Origin: Streptomyces sp. NRRL S-31
Lineage (GTDB): Bacteria; Actinomycetota; Actinomycetes; Streptomycetales; Streptomycetaceae
Assembly (NCBI RefSeq): GCF_000718775.1
Contig: NZ_JOCB01000079.1
Span: 1-41,036, forward strand
DNA: 41,036 nt
Direction of reading: 5' to 3'
Shown: piece by piece, positions 23,001-30,369 of the stretch
How positions within the stretch are numbered: position 1 is the first letter of the stretch
Layout of the letters: each line of letters opens with the position of its first letter
Notes under the pieces: model-generated
The model's database searches: none
What the model was told of the DNA's origin: nothing
The model's input: the letters and a program-made list of their open reading frames with translations, nothing else
Position numbers and translations under genes: made by a program

Positions 23001-23531
23001 TCAGCGGACGGTCTCCAGCACCTCCGAGGCGCCCAGCGCCTCGGCGATCGTGCCCAGCGCGTCGTCGGCGTCCAGGGCGCGCAGCTCCTTCTCGCTGATG
23101 CCCAGGTCGTCCAGGATGCCGCTGTCGCCCACGGGGCTGTGCGGCACCGCGTCGGCGGCGGCACCGTCCTCCTCGTCCTCCACGGCGTCGGGGTCCTCCG
23201 TGCCGTCGAGGTTCAGCGACTCCAGGTCCGGCCCGTCGTCCGAACCGGGTTCCCGGCCGAGCAGCTCGTCGGTGAGCAGCAGCTCCCCGTACGCGCTGCG
23301 CCGGGCGGCGGCGGCGTCCGAGACGTAGATGCGAGGGTCGTCCTCGCCGTCCACGCGGACGACGCCGAACCAGGCGTCCTCCTGTTCGATCAGGACGAGC
23401 ACCGTGTCCTCGTCGGGAGAGGCTTCCCGGGCCAGGTCGGCCAGATCCGACAGGGTCTCCACATCGTCGAGCTCCGTGTCGCTCGCTTCCCACCCGTCTT
23501 CGGTGCGCGCGAGCAGTGCGGCGAAGTACAC
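23001..23531 (-). CDS. tRNA adenosine deaminase-associated acidic protein
   Basis: A 176-residue, very acidic protein commonly seen immediately upstream of tadA in actinobacteria. The first 75 residues form an alpha/beta unit ([20 protein letters not shown], then [20 protein letters not shown]). A linker rich in Asp/Glu follows, and the end [21 protein letters not shown] forms a helical pair. GTG 23531 has GGGAGAG 5 nt upstream. The name reflects context; a physical link with TadA is not shown. The two genes are closely spaced and may be coupled. Confidence 0.8.
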   Translation of the reverse strand: MYFAALLARTEDGWEASDTELDDVETLSDLADLAREASPDEDTVLVLIEQEDAWFGVVRVDGEDDPRIYVSDAAAARRSAYGELLLTDELLGREPGSDDGPDLESLNLDGTEDPDAVEDEEDGAAADAVPHSPVGDSGILDDLGISEKELRALDADDALGTIAEALGASEVLETVR

Positions 23532-23796
23532 CGTGACTCTCCCACTGGTCTTAGGCGTGCCGGTTGGGGGTCCCCCCGGCGGAGGTACATGGGCGGAGAG
23601 AGCCTGGGCTCCGAGCCCCACCCACTCGGAATCGTGGCAGAAACAAGGCTTCCAGGGGACGTCTTCGGCTCCCTGTGTCTTGCGCGTTCGCTGCCGCCAC
23701 CTGCGGATCGTACGCGGCTTTTCCCCGCGCTCACGCACCCCCGCCCCCGGGCGGCGGGGCGGGCGTGGATCTTCCGGCCGGGAAGGCCCCGCGGGA

Positions 23797-24042
23797 CTAC
23801 CAGCGGAACGTCCGCATCCGCATGGCGTGGCGCAGCCGGGCGGCCTTGGCGCGTCGCGGCTGGACCCGGGCGCGCAGCTCGCGGGCCTCGGCGAGATCGC
23901 GCAGGAACTGGGCCCGCCGGCGTCGGCGGGCGGCCTCGCTCTCGGGTTTGTCGGCATCGTTCCCCGCGGACCTCGTCCCGGGTACGGCCGCTCCGGCCGT
24001 GCGCCCGGTGGTGCCCACGGGCTGGTCAGGCAGGTCAGACAC
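23797..24042 (-). CDS. Small basic conserved protein
   Basis: An 81-residue protein with a polar head and a strongly basic helical tail ([20 protein letters not shown], then [20 protein letters not shown], ending FRW). The Arg-rich tail resembles a conserved Streptomyces short protein near upp; nucleic-acid or ribosome binding is a guess from charge. GTG 24042 is used. It is divergent from upp, with 95 bp between starts. Confidence 0.6.
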   Translation of the reverse strand: MSDLPDQPVGTTGRTAGAAVPGTRSAGNDADKPESEAARRRRRAQFLRDLAEARELRARVQPRRAKAARLRHAMRMRTFRW

Positions 24043-24124
24043 GTCACACCACCCCAGTCCGTCCTTCCCACTTTCCCTCGGACGGCCGGTTTCACGCCAG
24101 CGTGAGGGCGACTCGCGGCGCAGG

Positions 24125-24137
24125 TACCGTTAGGGGC
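24125..24137 (+). promoter_or_regulatory. Leaderless-type -10 box of upp
   Basis: TACCGT (24125-24130) precedes ATG 24138 by 7 nt, which puts +1 on the start codon. A weak GTGAGG -35 lies 17 bp upstream. Confidence 0.5.
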
Positions 24138-24773
24138 ATGCGTCTCCATGTCGTCGACCACCCCCTGGTCGCTCACAAGCTCACCACGCTGCGCGACCGC
24201 CGTACCGACTCCGCGACCTTCCGGCGGCTCGCCGACGAGCTGGTCACCCTGCTCGCCTATGAGGCCACGCGGGACGTGCGCACCGAGGCCGTCGACATCC
24301 AGACACCGGTCGAGCCGACCACGGGCGTCAAGCTCGCCCGCCCCCGCCCGCTGGTGGTGCCGATCCTGCGGGCCGGCCTCGGCATGCTGGACGGCATGGT
24401 CCGGCTGCTGCCGACCGCCGAGGTGGGCTTCCTGGGCATGATCCGCAACGAGGAGACGCTCCAGGCGTCCACGTACGCCTCGCGCATGCCGGAGGACCTC
24501 TCGGGCCGCCAGGTGTACGTCCTGGACCCGATGCTGGCCACGGGCGGCACGCTGGTCGCGGCGATCCAGGAGCTGATCAAGCGCGGCGCGGACGACGTGA
24601 CGGCCGTGGTGCTGCTCGCCGCGCCGGAGGGCGTCGAGGTGATGGAGCGGGAGCTGGCGGGGACGCCGGTCACCGTCGTCACGGCGGCCGTGGACGACCG
24701 CCTCAACGAGCTGGGGTACATCGTGCCGGGGCTGGGCGACGCGGGGGACCGCCTGTACGGGGCGGCCGAGTAG
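24138..24773 (+). CDS. upp: Uracil phosphoribosyltransferase
   Basis: A 211-residue cytoplasmic salvage enzyme: uracil + PRPP to UMP + PPi. Landmarks: [20 protein letters not shown] at the N-terminus, [13 protein letters not shown] (PPi loop), MIRNEETLQ, the PRPP motif [18 protein letters not shown], and the uracil-binding end [20 protein letters not shown]. Length is typical. There is no Shine-Dalgarno; a TANNNT box 7 nt upstream suggests a leaderless mRNA. Confidence 0.98.
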   Translation: MRLHVVDHPLVAHKLTTLRDRRTDSATFRRLADELVTLLAYEATRDVRTEAVDIQTPVEPTTGVKLARPRPLVVPILRAGLGMLDGMVRLLPTAEVGFLGMIRNEETLQASTYASRMPEDLSGRQVYVLDPMLATGGTLVAAIQELIKRGADDVTAVVLLAAPEGVEVMERELAGTPVTVVTAAVDDRLNELGYIVPGLGDAGDRLYGAAE

Positions 24774-24781
24774 CCCTTCGC

Positions 24782-25417
24782 TCAGCAGCTCTTCCTCGGG
24801 GTGGCCGCGGGCTTCGGCGCGGCCAGTGCGGTCATCGACCGGGCGGCGTCCGCCTGTCGGGCGAGGCCCTTGAAGCCGTCCCCGATGACCAGGTCGACGG
24901 CGGTGTCCTTGCGGCCGTCGGCGCGGGTCTGCGCGCCGACGAGCTGGGTGCCGAGCACCCGCAGCGAGGTGTCCTGGGCGGCGGGCGGGCCGAGGAGCAG
25001 CCCCGGGCCCCGGACCTTCCGGTCGTACTCCTTGGTGGCGTTGCCCACGGCGCCGATCCGGAACCCGCGCTTCTTCAGCTCGTCCGCGGTCTGCTTGGCC
25101 AGCCCGGTGCGCTTGGTGGCGTTGTAGACGTTCACGGTGATCCGGCCCGGGGCCGGCAGGTCCGGCACCCGGGCCGCGGGGGCCGCGTCGGCCTTGGCCC
25201 GGCAGACCGCCGGGCGGCCGGCCACGGTGGTGTTGTCGCCGCCGCTGAAGACGTCGATGAGCTGCACGGTGCCCCAGCCGATCAGGCCCAGCACGGTGAC
25301 GGACGCGGCCACGGCGGCCACACGTCTGCCGTGTCGGCGGGGCGGACGCATCCGGGGGTATCTGCCCCCCGTGATCCGGTACTCGCCGCCCATGCCCGGG
25401 GGAGTCAGCATGCTCAT
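24782..25417 (-). CDS. LytR_C-domain membrane protein
   Basis: A 211-residue protein. A basic cytoplasmic head (1-38) is followed by one TM helix (VAAVAASVTVLGLIGWGTVQ), then an extracytoplasmic region whose residues about 90-185 match the LytR_C fold (ITVNVYNATKRTGLAKQTAD, ELKKRGFRIGAVGNATKEY, DLVIGDGFKGL). A final Cys lies at the C-terminus. The LCP catalytic domain is absent; stand-alone LytR_C proteins are thought to act in cell-envelope assembly. Either ATG 25417 or ATG 25411 could start it. Convergent with upp, 8 nt between stops. Confidence 0.85.
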   Translation of the reverse strand: MSMLTPPGMGGEYRITGGRYPRMRPPRRHGRRVAAVAASVTVLGLIGWGTVQLIDVFSGGDNTTVAGRPAVCRAKADAAPAARVPDLPAPGRITVNVYNATKRTGLAKQTADELKKRGFRIGAVGNATKEYDRKVRGPGLLLGPPAAQDTSLRVLGTQLVGAQTRADGRKDTAVDLVIGDGFKGLARQADAARSMTALAAPKPAATPRKSC

Positions 25418-25515
25418 GAGCGCAGCGTAGTGTGCCCGGGCGGCGATGCCTATCAGATGATCAGCCGATGGTGCTCAGCGGAACCCGAAAGGGTCAACGG
25501 CCGTGTCGCGCCGGG

Positions 25516-25812
25516 TCAGTCGAGTTCGAGCACGCGTGCGTGCAGCACCTGGCGCTGCTGGAGCGCGGCGCGGACCGCGCGGTGCAGGCCGTCCTCCAGG
25601 TAAAGGTCGCCCTGCCACTTCACGACGTGGGCGAAGAGGTCGCCGTAGAACGTCGAGTCCTCCGCGAGCAGGGTCTCCAGGTCGAGCTGCTGCTTGGTGG
25701 TCACCAGCTGATCGAGGCGGACCGGGCGCGGCGCGACGTCCGCCCACTGCCGGGTGCTTTCCCGGCCGTGGTCGGGGTACGGCCGGCCGTTTCCGATGCG
25801 CTTGAAGATCAC
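25516..25812 (-). CDS. Conserved ParB/Srx-fold-like small protein (VapB-like label)
   Basis: A 98-residue protein of a strikingly conserved actinobacterial type: MIFKRIGNGRPYPDHGRES at the start, VRLDQLVTTKQQLDLETLL, then FAHVVKWQGDLYLEDGLHRA and LHARVLEL. Databases often label it a VapB-family antitoxin, but no VapC-like PIN gene lies nearby. The order strand - helix - DGLHRAVRAA is closer to the ParB N-terminal / sulfiredoxin fold, whose phosphate loop has a G-x-HR/RR-x-A core. It may bind a nucleotide or DNA; function unknown. Confidence 0.75.
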   Translation of the reverse strand: MIFKRIGNGRPYPDHGRESTRQWADVAPRPVRLDQLVTTKQQLDLETLLAEDSTFYGDLFAHVVKWQGDLYLEDGLHRAVRAALQQRQVLHARVLELD

Positions 25813-25925
25813 ACGGAAAGCCTACCGGCCAAGACGTTCCGGGCGCAGCCATGGCGACGGAGTGCGACGCTTGAAAAGATGGGGCAAAACGGTCATACGG
25901 GCCAGTACGGGAACAGGGGCCGGAG

Positions 25926-27488
25926 ATGAGTGACAGCGAGTCCGTGCCGCCCGCCGGCTCCGGGAAGTCCGCCGTACCGACCGCCGGGGCGCGGGAGATC
26001 GCCTCCGGTTACGCCTTCACCGGCCCCGCGCTCGACCTCGGCGCCCTCCTGTGGGACGGGCGGTGCCGCCCGGACGCGCCGGTCCGCGTCCCGCTGTCCG
26101 TGCTCAACCGGCACGGCCTGGTCGCGGGCGCCACCGGCACCGGCAAGACCAAGACCCTCCAACTGCTCGCCGAGCAGCTCTCGGAGCGGGGCGTACCGGT
26201 GTTCCTCGCGGACATGAAGGGCGACCTGTCCGGCATCGCCCGGCCCGGGCGGGACGACGACCGGGTGCGGGGGCGGGCCGGCGAGGTCGGCCAGGAGTGG
26301 TCCCCGGCCGGCTTCCCGGCGGAGTTCCTCGCGCTCGGCGGCATCGGCCACGGCATCCCGGTACGCGCCACCATCACCAGCTTCGGCCCGGTGCTGCTGG
26401 CCAAGGTGCTCCGGCTGAACCAGACCCAGGAGCAGTCCCTCGGCCTGATCTTCCACTACGCCGACACCAAGGGCCTGGAGCTGATCGACCTCAAGGACCT
26501 GCGCGCGGTCGTCGCCTTCCTCACCTCCGACGAGGGCAGGGCCGAACTGAAGGACATCGGCGGGCTGTCCGGCGCGACGGCCGGGGTGATCCTGCGCTCG
26601 CTGACGGCCTTCGAGGCGCAGGGCGCGGCCGAGTTCTTCGGCGAGCCGGAGTTCGACACGGCGGACCTGCTGCGCACGGCGCCGGACGGCCGGGGCACCG
26701 TCTCCGTCCTGGAACTGCCGGCGGTGCAGGACAAGCCCCTGCTCTTCTCGACGTTCCTGATGTGGCTGCTCGCCGACCTCTTCCACGACCTGCCCGAGAT
26801 CGGCGACACCGGAAGACCGAAGCTGGTCTTCTTCTTCGACGAGGCGCACCTGCTGTTCCAGGACGCCTCCCGGGCCTTCCTGGAGGCGATCACCCGCACC
26901 GTCCGCCTGATCCGCTCCAAGGGCGTCGGCGTCTTCTTCGTCACCCAGACCCCGAAGGACGTGCCCGGCGACGTCCTCGGCCAGCTCGGCAACCGCGTCC
27001 AGCACGCCCTGCGCGCCTACACCCCGGACGACCACAAGGCCCTGCGGGCGACCGTGCAGACCTTCCCGAGGTCGGCGTACGACCTGGAGGAACTGCTCAC
27101 CGGCCTGGGCACCGGCGAGGCCGTGGTGACCGTGCTGGGCGAGACCGGTGCCCCGACCCCGGTCGCCGCCACCCGGCTGCGCGCCCCGCGGTCCCTGATG
27201 GGTCCGGTGGACACGGCGGAACTGGACGGCGCGGTCCGCGGCTCCCCGCTGTACGGGCGGTACGCACAGGCGGTGGACCGGGAGTCGGCGTACGAGAGGC
27301 TGGGCGCGGACCGGCCGCGGGAGCCGGCGGCGGCGCCGGGGCGCGGGGCGGCGCGCGAGGACGAGCCGTCCCTGGTGGAACAGGTCGTGAACAGCGGCGT
27401 GTTCAAGTCCCTGGCCCGGTCGGTCGGCACCCAGCTCGGCCGGGAGATCACCCGCTCCCTGTTCGGCACCGCCCGGCGGAGACGGTAG
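25926..27488 (+). CDS. HerA-like DUF853 ATPase
   Basis: A 520-residue ASCE-class ATPase of the HerA/FtsK group. The Walker A is GATGTGKTK (about 68-76), followed by FLADMKGDLSGIA; the Walker B is KLVFFFDEAHLLF (about 298-309); a sensor-like VFFVTQTPKDVPGDVLGQLG and GNRVQHALRAYTP follow, as in DUF853 proteins. The C-terminal 80 residues are linker-like with an amphipathic helix. HerA partners such as NurA or a membrane protein are not adjacent. A role in DNA handling or pumping is family inference. Confidence 0.88.
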   Translation: MSDSESVPPAGSGKSAVPTAGAREIASGYAFTGPALDLGALLWDGRCRPDAPVRVPLSVLNRHGLVAGATGTGKTKTLQLLAEQLSERGVPVFLADMKGDLSGIARPGRDDDRVRGRAGEVGQEWSPAGFPAEFLALGGIGHGIPVRATITSFGPVLLAKVLRLNQTQEQSLGLIFHYADTKGLELIDLKDLRAVVAFLTSDEGRAELKDIGGLSGATAGVILRSLTAFEAQGAAEFFGEPEFDTADLLRTAPDGRGTVSVLELPAVQDKPLLFSTFLMWLLADLFHDLPEIGDTGRPKLVFFFDEAHLLFQDASRAFLEAITRTVRLIRSKGVGVFFVTQTPKDVPGDVLGQLGNRVQHALRAYTPDDHKALRATVQTFPRSAYDLEELLTGLGTGEAVVTVLGETGAPTPVAATRLRAPRSLMGPVDTAELDGAVRGSPLYGRYAQAVDRESAYERLGADRPREPAAAPGRGAAREDEPSLVEQVVNSGVFKSLARSVGTQLGREITRSLFGTARRRR

Positions 27489-27536
27489 AGGGTTCCGTTC
27501 GGACCCCCCCTCCAAGCCGCCCCCGCCGGGTTCCGC

Positions 27537-27662
27537 TCAGCGGTCCCGGTCCTCCGGTGCCCGCTGCGCTTGCGGTGTCCGCTGGTCCGGCCTGGGCGCC
27601 GCGGCGCGCCGGGCCTCCGCGCGCAGCAGGGCGCGCAGGACGGCGTAGAGATCGTTGGGCAT
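27537..27662 (-). CDS. 41-aa small protein
   Basis: A short frame: MPNDLYAVLRALLRAEARRA followed by an Ala/Pro/Arg tail. A strong AAGGAG lies 10 nt before ATG 27662. The amphipathic first helix and good ribosome-binding site argue for a real gene; nothing indicates function. Confidence 0.5.
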   Translation of the reverse strand: MPNDLYAVLRALLRAEARRAAAPRPDQRTPQAQRAPEDRDR

Positions 27663-27717
27663 GACGGTGCCGCTCCTTGCGTCGAGCCGACTGAACACGC
27701 GAGTGAACGCGGGTCCG

Positions 27718-28035
27718 TCAGCAGCGCAGCACCACCGTGCGCAGCAGGGGCGGGGCGGACGGCACCCGGGGCGGCCCGGGGCGCGGGGCCGCCGGGCGGA
27801 CGGGGGCCGGGCCGGTCAGGGGCGCCGGGCGCTCGGGCGCGTCGGCCCGGTGGACGGCGCGGGCCGGGAGCCGGAGCGCCGTGTCGAGGACGTCGTGCTC
27901 GGCGGACCCGGCGACCGCCGCGAGGTACGGCGCCGTCCGGACCGGCGCGTGCGCGGCGGGCACCCACAGGGCGAGGAGCAGCACGAGGACCCGTGACCAG
28001 TGACGGCTCCGGGGTCCACCGCTGCTCCTGCGCAT
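27718..28035 (-). CDS. Small secreted or membrane-anchored protein
   Basis: A 105-residue protein. The N-terminal signal sequence (WSRVLVLLLALWVPAAHAP, residues about 13-31) has an AHA cleavage site. The mature part is Pro/Ala/Arg-rich (HDVLDTALRLPARAVHRADA) and ends LRTVVLRC. The final Cys and the LRxVVLRC ending recur in Streptomyces proteins known to me only as hypothetical. ATG 28035 has AGGTG just upstream. It lies between the 41-aa ORF and the HdeD-like gene, all on the minus strand. Confidence 0.6.
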   Translation of the reverse strand: MRRSSGGPRSRHWSRVLVLLLALWVPAAHAPVRTAPYLAAVAGSAEHDVLDTALRLPARAVHRADAPERPAPLTGPAPVRPAAPRPGPPRVPSAPPLLRTVVLRC

Positions 28036-28130
28036 GTCACCTGTCTGCCCGGGGCGGGCGGGGAGGGCAGCACGCCGGGCCCGTGATCCGCCCGCACGGC
28101 GTACCCGCGGCACGCGCGGTTGACGGCGGG

Positions 28131-28826
28131 TCAGAGTGCCTTCGGCACCTTGCGCGCCCGGCCGCGGATGCGGAAGGCGGTGGCGATCTCCACGATCCCG
28201 ACGACGAGCAGCCACCACCCGCCGACGAGGGTCAGCACGGCGACCGACTGGTACGGCGAGTCGATGAGCACGATCCCGGCGATGAAGGTGAGGACGCCGA
28301 GGAAGATCTGCCAGCCCCGGGCGGGCATGCGGGGGTCGTGCACGGCGGCCAGGGTCTGCGTGATCCCGCGGAACAGCCAGCCGATGCCGATCCACAGGCC
28401 GAGCAGCAGGATCGACCGCGTGGGCCCGCGGAAGCAGAGCAGGCCGAGCAGGATCGACAGCGCGCCGCTGACGAAGGCCAGCACCCGCAGCGAGGTGGCC
28501 TTGTGCGTGCCGAAGGCGGACGCCAGCTGGAGGATTCCGCTGTAGAGCAGGTAGAGGCCGAACAGCACGCCGATGACGAGGAGGGAGGGGCCCGGCCAGA
28601 CCAGCACCAGGACGCCCAGCACCAGCGAGCCGAACCCGGTGATCAGGACGGTCTGCCAGGCGGCCCGGGACAGGGCGTGCAGCGGGCCCTCGAACGGTGG
28701 TTCCGGTCCGGGGTGCCCGCGGGCCGGCTCCGCCGCGGGGTGGCCTCCGGGCGGCGCGGCCTCGTGCACGCGCCGGTCGTCGTACGCGCGGTCCCGGTCC
28801 GGACCGCTGCTCGGTATATCGGTCAT
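28131..28826 (-). CDS. HdeD-family (DUF308) membrane protein
   Basis: A 231-residue protein. A Pro/Gly-rich cytoplasmic head (1-55) is followed by six TM segments arranged as three hairpins (LITGFGSLVLGVLVLVWPGP, LLVIGVLFGLYLLYSGILQL, SLRVLAFVSGALSILLGLL and similar), the DUF308 repeat pattern of HdeD. E. coli HdeD is linked to acid resistance; no such role is shown in Streptomyces. ATG 28826 is used. Confidence 0.85.
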   Translation of the reverse strand: MTDIPSSGPDRDRAYDDRRVHEAAPPGGHPAAEPARGHPGPEPPFEGPLHALSRAAWQTVLITGFGSLVLGVLVLVWPGPSLLVIGVLFGLYLLYSGILQLASAFGTHKATSLRVLAFVSGALSILLGLLCFRGPTRSILLLGLWIGIGWLFRGITQTLAAVHDPRMPARGWQIFLGVLTFIAGIVLIDSPYQSVAVLTLVGGWWLLVVGIVEIATAFRIRGRARKVPKAL

Positions 28827-28885
28827 GCCCCATGCTCGGCGCGGCCCGGCGCGGACGGCCACCGGGACTGGACCGACCGGGTGGC

Positions 28886-29473
28886 CTACTTCGCCTTCGC
28901 GGCCTTCGCCGCCGCCTTCGCCTCCTGCTTGTGGGCGCGCACCCTGGCCAGCGACTCGGGGCCGGTGATGTCGGCGACGGACCGGAAGGAGCCCGGCTCG
29001 CCGTAGGACCCGGCGGCCTCCCGCCACCCCGTGGGCGCGACCCCGAGCCGCTTGCCGAGCAGGGCCAGGAAGATCTGCGCCTTCTGCTTGCCGAACCCCG
29101 GCAGCTCTTGGAGCCGCCGCAGCAGCTCGGAGCCGCTGCCGGCGTCCCGCCAGACCGCCTCGGCGTCCCCGTCGTAGTGCTCGACGAGGTACCGGCACAA
29201 CTGCTGGATCCGCTTCGCCATCGAGCCCGGGTACCGGTGCACCGCCGGCTTCGCGGAGAGCAGCGCGGCGAACGCCTCGGGGTCCATCGCGGCGATGTCG
29301 TGCGCGTCCAGGTCCTCGGCGCCGAGCCGGTCGGCGATGGTGCGGGGGCCCTTGAACGCCCACTCCATCGGGATCTGCTGGTCCAGCAGCATCCCGGTCA
29401 GCGCGGCGAGCGGGGAGCGACCGAGCAGCGCGTCGGCCGCGGGGTCCTGGGCGAGGTGCAGGGTGACGTCCAT
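28886..29473 (-). CDS. HhH-GPD base-excision repair protein
   Basis: A 195-residue protein of the HhH-GPD superfamily. It starts with LDQQIPMEWAFKGP, the region that begins the alpha-helical core, has the hairpin LPGFGKQKAQ (about 124-133), and then WREAAGSYGEPGSFRSVADI. The FeS cysteines of Nth/MutY are absent. The family is annotated in actinobacteria as a base-excision repair glycosylase. The catalytic Asp is best placed at D167-D168 region (VADITGPESL) but that is not certain. Tail is Lys/Ala-rich. Confidence 0.82.
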   Translation of the reverse strand: MDVTLHLAQDPAADALLGRSPLAALTGMLLDQQIPMEWAFKGPRTIADRLGAEDLDAHDIAAMDPEAFAALLSAKPAVHRYPGSMAKRIQQLCRYLVEHYDGDAEAVWRDAGSGSELLRRLQELPGFGKQKAQIFLALLGKRLGVAPTGWREAAGSYGEPGSFRSVADITGPESLARVRAHKQEAKAAAKAAKAK

Positions 29474-29510
29474 GGGCCGATGATCCCGCGCCCTCGCGGG
29501 TCCCGCCCGA

Positions 29511-29531
29511 CCGGCCCCGGTCCGGGGCCGG
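29511..29531 (-). terminator. Hairpin downstream of the SIP gene
   Basis: An 8-bp perfect stem CCGGCCCC/GGGGCCGG (29511-29518 with 29524-29531) with a 5-base loop lies 38 nt after the SIP stop. No T run follows, so this is a GC-hairpin type terminator. Confidence 0.55.
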
Positions 29532-29569
29532 GGGGACGAGACCGGCGGGAGGACCGGGTGGTCGGGCCG

Positions 29570-30292
29570 TCAGTTCGCGCGCCAGTACCCCAGCGCGTGC
29601 ACCCGGTGCTTCGGCACACCCAAATCCCTGCGGACGTAGGCGGCGAGCGTCCGGGTGGTTGCCGTGTCGCAGGCGATCCAGACGTACGGGTGCGGGGTGC
29701 CCGCGAGGACGGCGGGCAGTTCGGCGCGGACCCGGTCCAGCAGCCGGGCGCCCCCGTCCCGGCGGGGCACCGGCCGCAGCTCGTGCCGGCCGGGCTCGGT
29801 CCGGTGCGGCAGTCCGGCCGGGTCGCCCTCGAACCAGACGGTCGCCGGGGCGGAACCCAGCGCACCGAGAATTGAGTTGACGGCGGGCAGCGAGGCGGGG
29901 TCGCCGATCAGGGCGAGGTGGGAGGGCGCGGGGTCGGGGTCGCGGAAGCCGGTGCCCTGGACGGTGGCCTCGACGGTGTCGCCCGGCCGCGCGGTCCGGG
30001 CCCAGTCGGAGGCCACGCCCTCGTGCAGGGCGAACTCCAGGCCGAAAGTGCCGGCGGCCGGGTCGGGGTCGACCAGGGTGTAGGCCCGCTGGTGGGGCCG
30101 GCCCCGGTCGGAGAACCACAGCCGCACCCACATGGTCGGGTGGACGCCGGTGGCGGCGAGCAGCCCGCCGTCGCTCAGCCGCAGCCGCCGGTAGCGCGGG
30201 GTCACGTCCTCGGCCTCGAGGACGGTCAGCACGAAGTCCCTCGCCCGCAGCAGTCTGAGGACCGCGCCCTCCCAGCCCCGCCCTTGCCCCAT
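29570..30292 (-). CDS. Siderophore-interacting protein (FAD ferric reductase)
   Basis: A 240-residue SIP-family flavoprotein that would reduce Fe(III) in an imported siderophore so iron is released in the cytoplasm. The FAD-binding barrel (about 12-115) shows DVTPRYRRLRLSDGG, the RAYTL motif (PHQRAYTLVDPD) and FALHEGVASDWA. The SIP C-terminal domain has HLALIGDPASLPAVNSIL, TVWFEGDPA and YVWIACDTATTRTLAAYVR, ending in HALGYWRAN. ATG 30292 has GGAGG 5-6 nt upstream. The iron box 41 bp upstream is shared with the divergent operon. Confidence 0.93.
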   Translation of the reverse strand: MGQGRGWEGAVLRLLRARDFVLTVLEAEDVTPRYRRLRLSDGGLLAATGVHPTMWVRLWFSDRGRPHQRAYTLVDPDPAAGTFGLEFALHEGVASDWARTARPGDTVEATVQGTGFRDPDPAPSHLALIGDPASLPAVNSILGALGSAPATVWFEGDPAGLPHRTEPGRHELRPVPRRDGGARLLDRVRAELPAVLAGTPHPYVWIACDTATTRTLAAYVRRDLGVPKHRVHALGYWRAN

Positions 30293-30332
30293 GAGTCCTC
30301 CACCGTTCACGTACCATTCCGGCACAGAAAAC

Positions 30333-30351
30333 TTAGGCAAGGCTAACCTAA
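30333..30351. promoter_or_regulatory. Iron box (DmdR1/IdeR/DtxR site)
   Basis: TTAGGCAAGGCTAACCTAA is a 19-bp near-palindrome matching the actinobacterial iron box TTAGGTTAGGCTAACCTAA at all but two positions. It lies between the divergent SIP gene (start 30292) and the acylase operon (start 30370), so iron-loaded DtxR-type repressor should shut both off. Confidence 0.9.
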
Positions 30352-30369
30352 AGCAAAAGGGGGTATCCG

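Noticed and set aside
25516..25812. A toxin-antitoxin pair
   Set aside because: No PIN-domain or other toxin gene lies on either side; the neighbours are a LytR_C protein and an ATPase.
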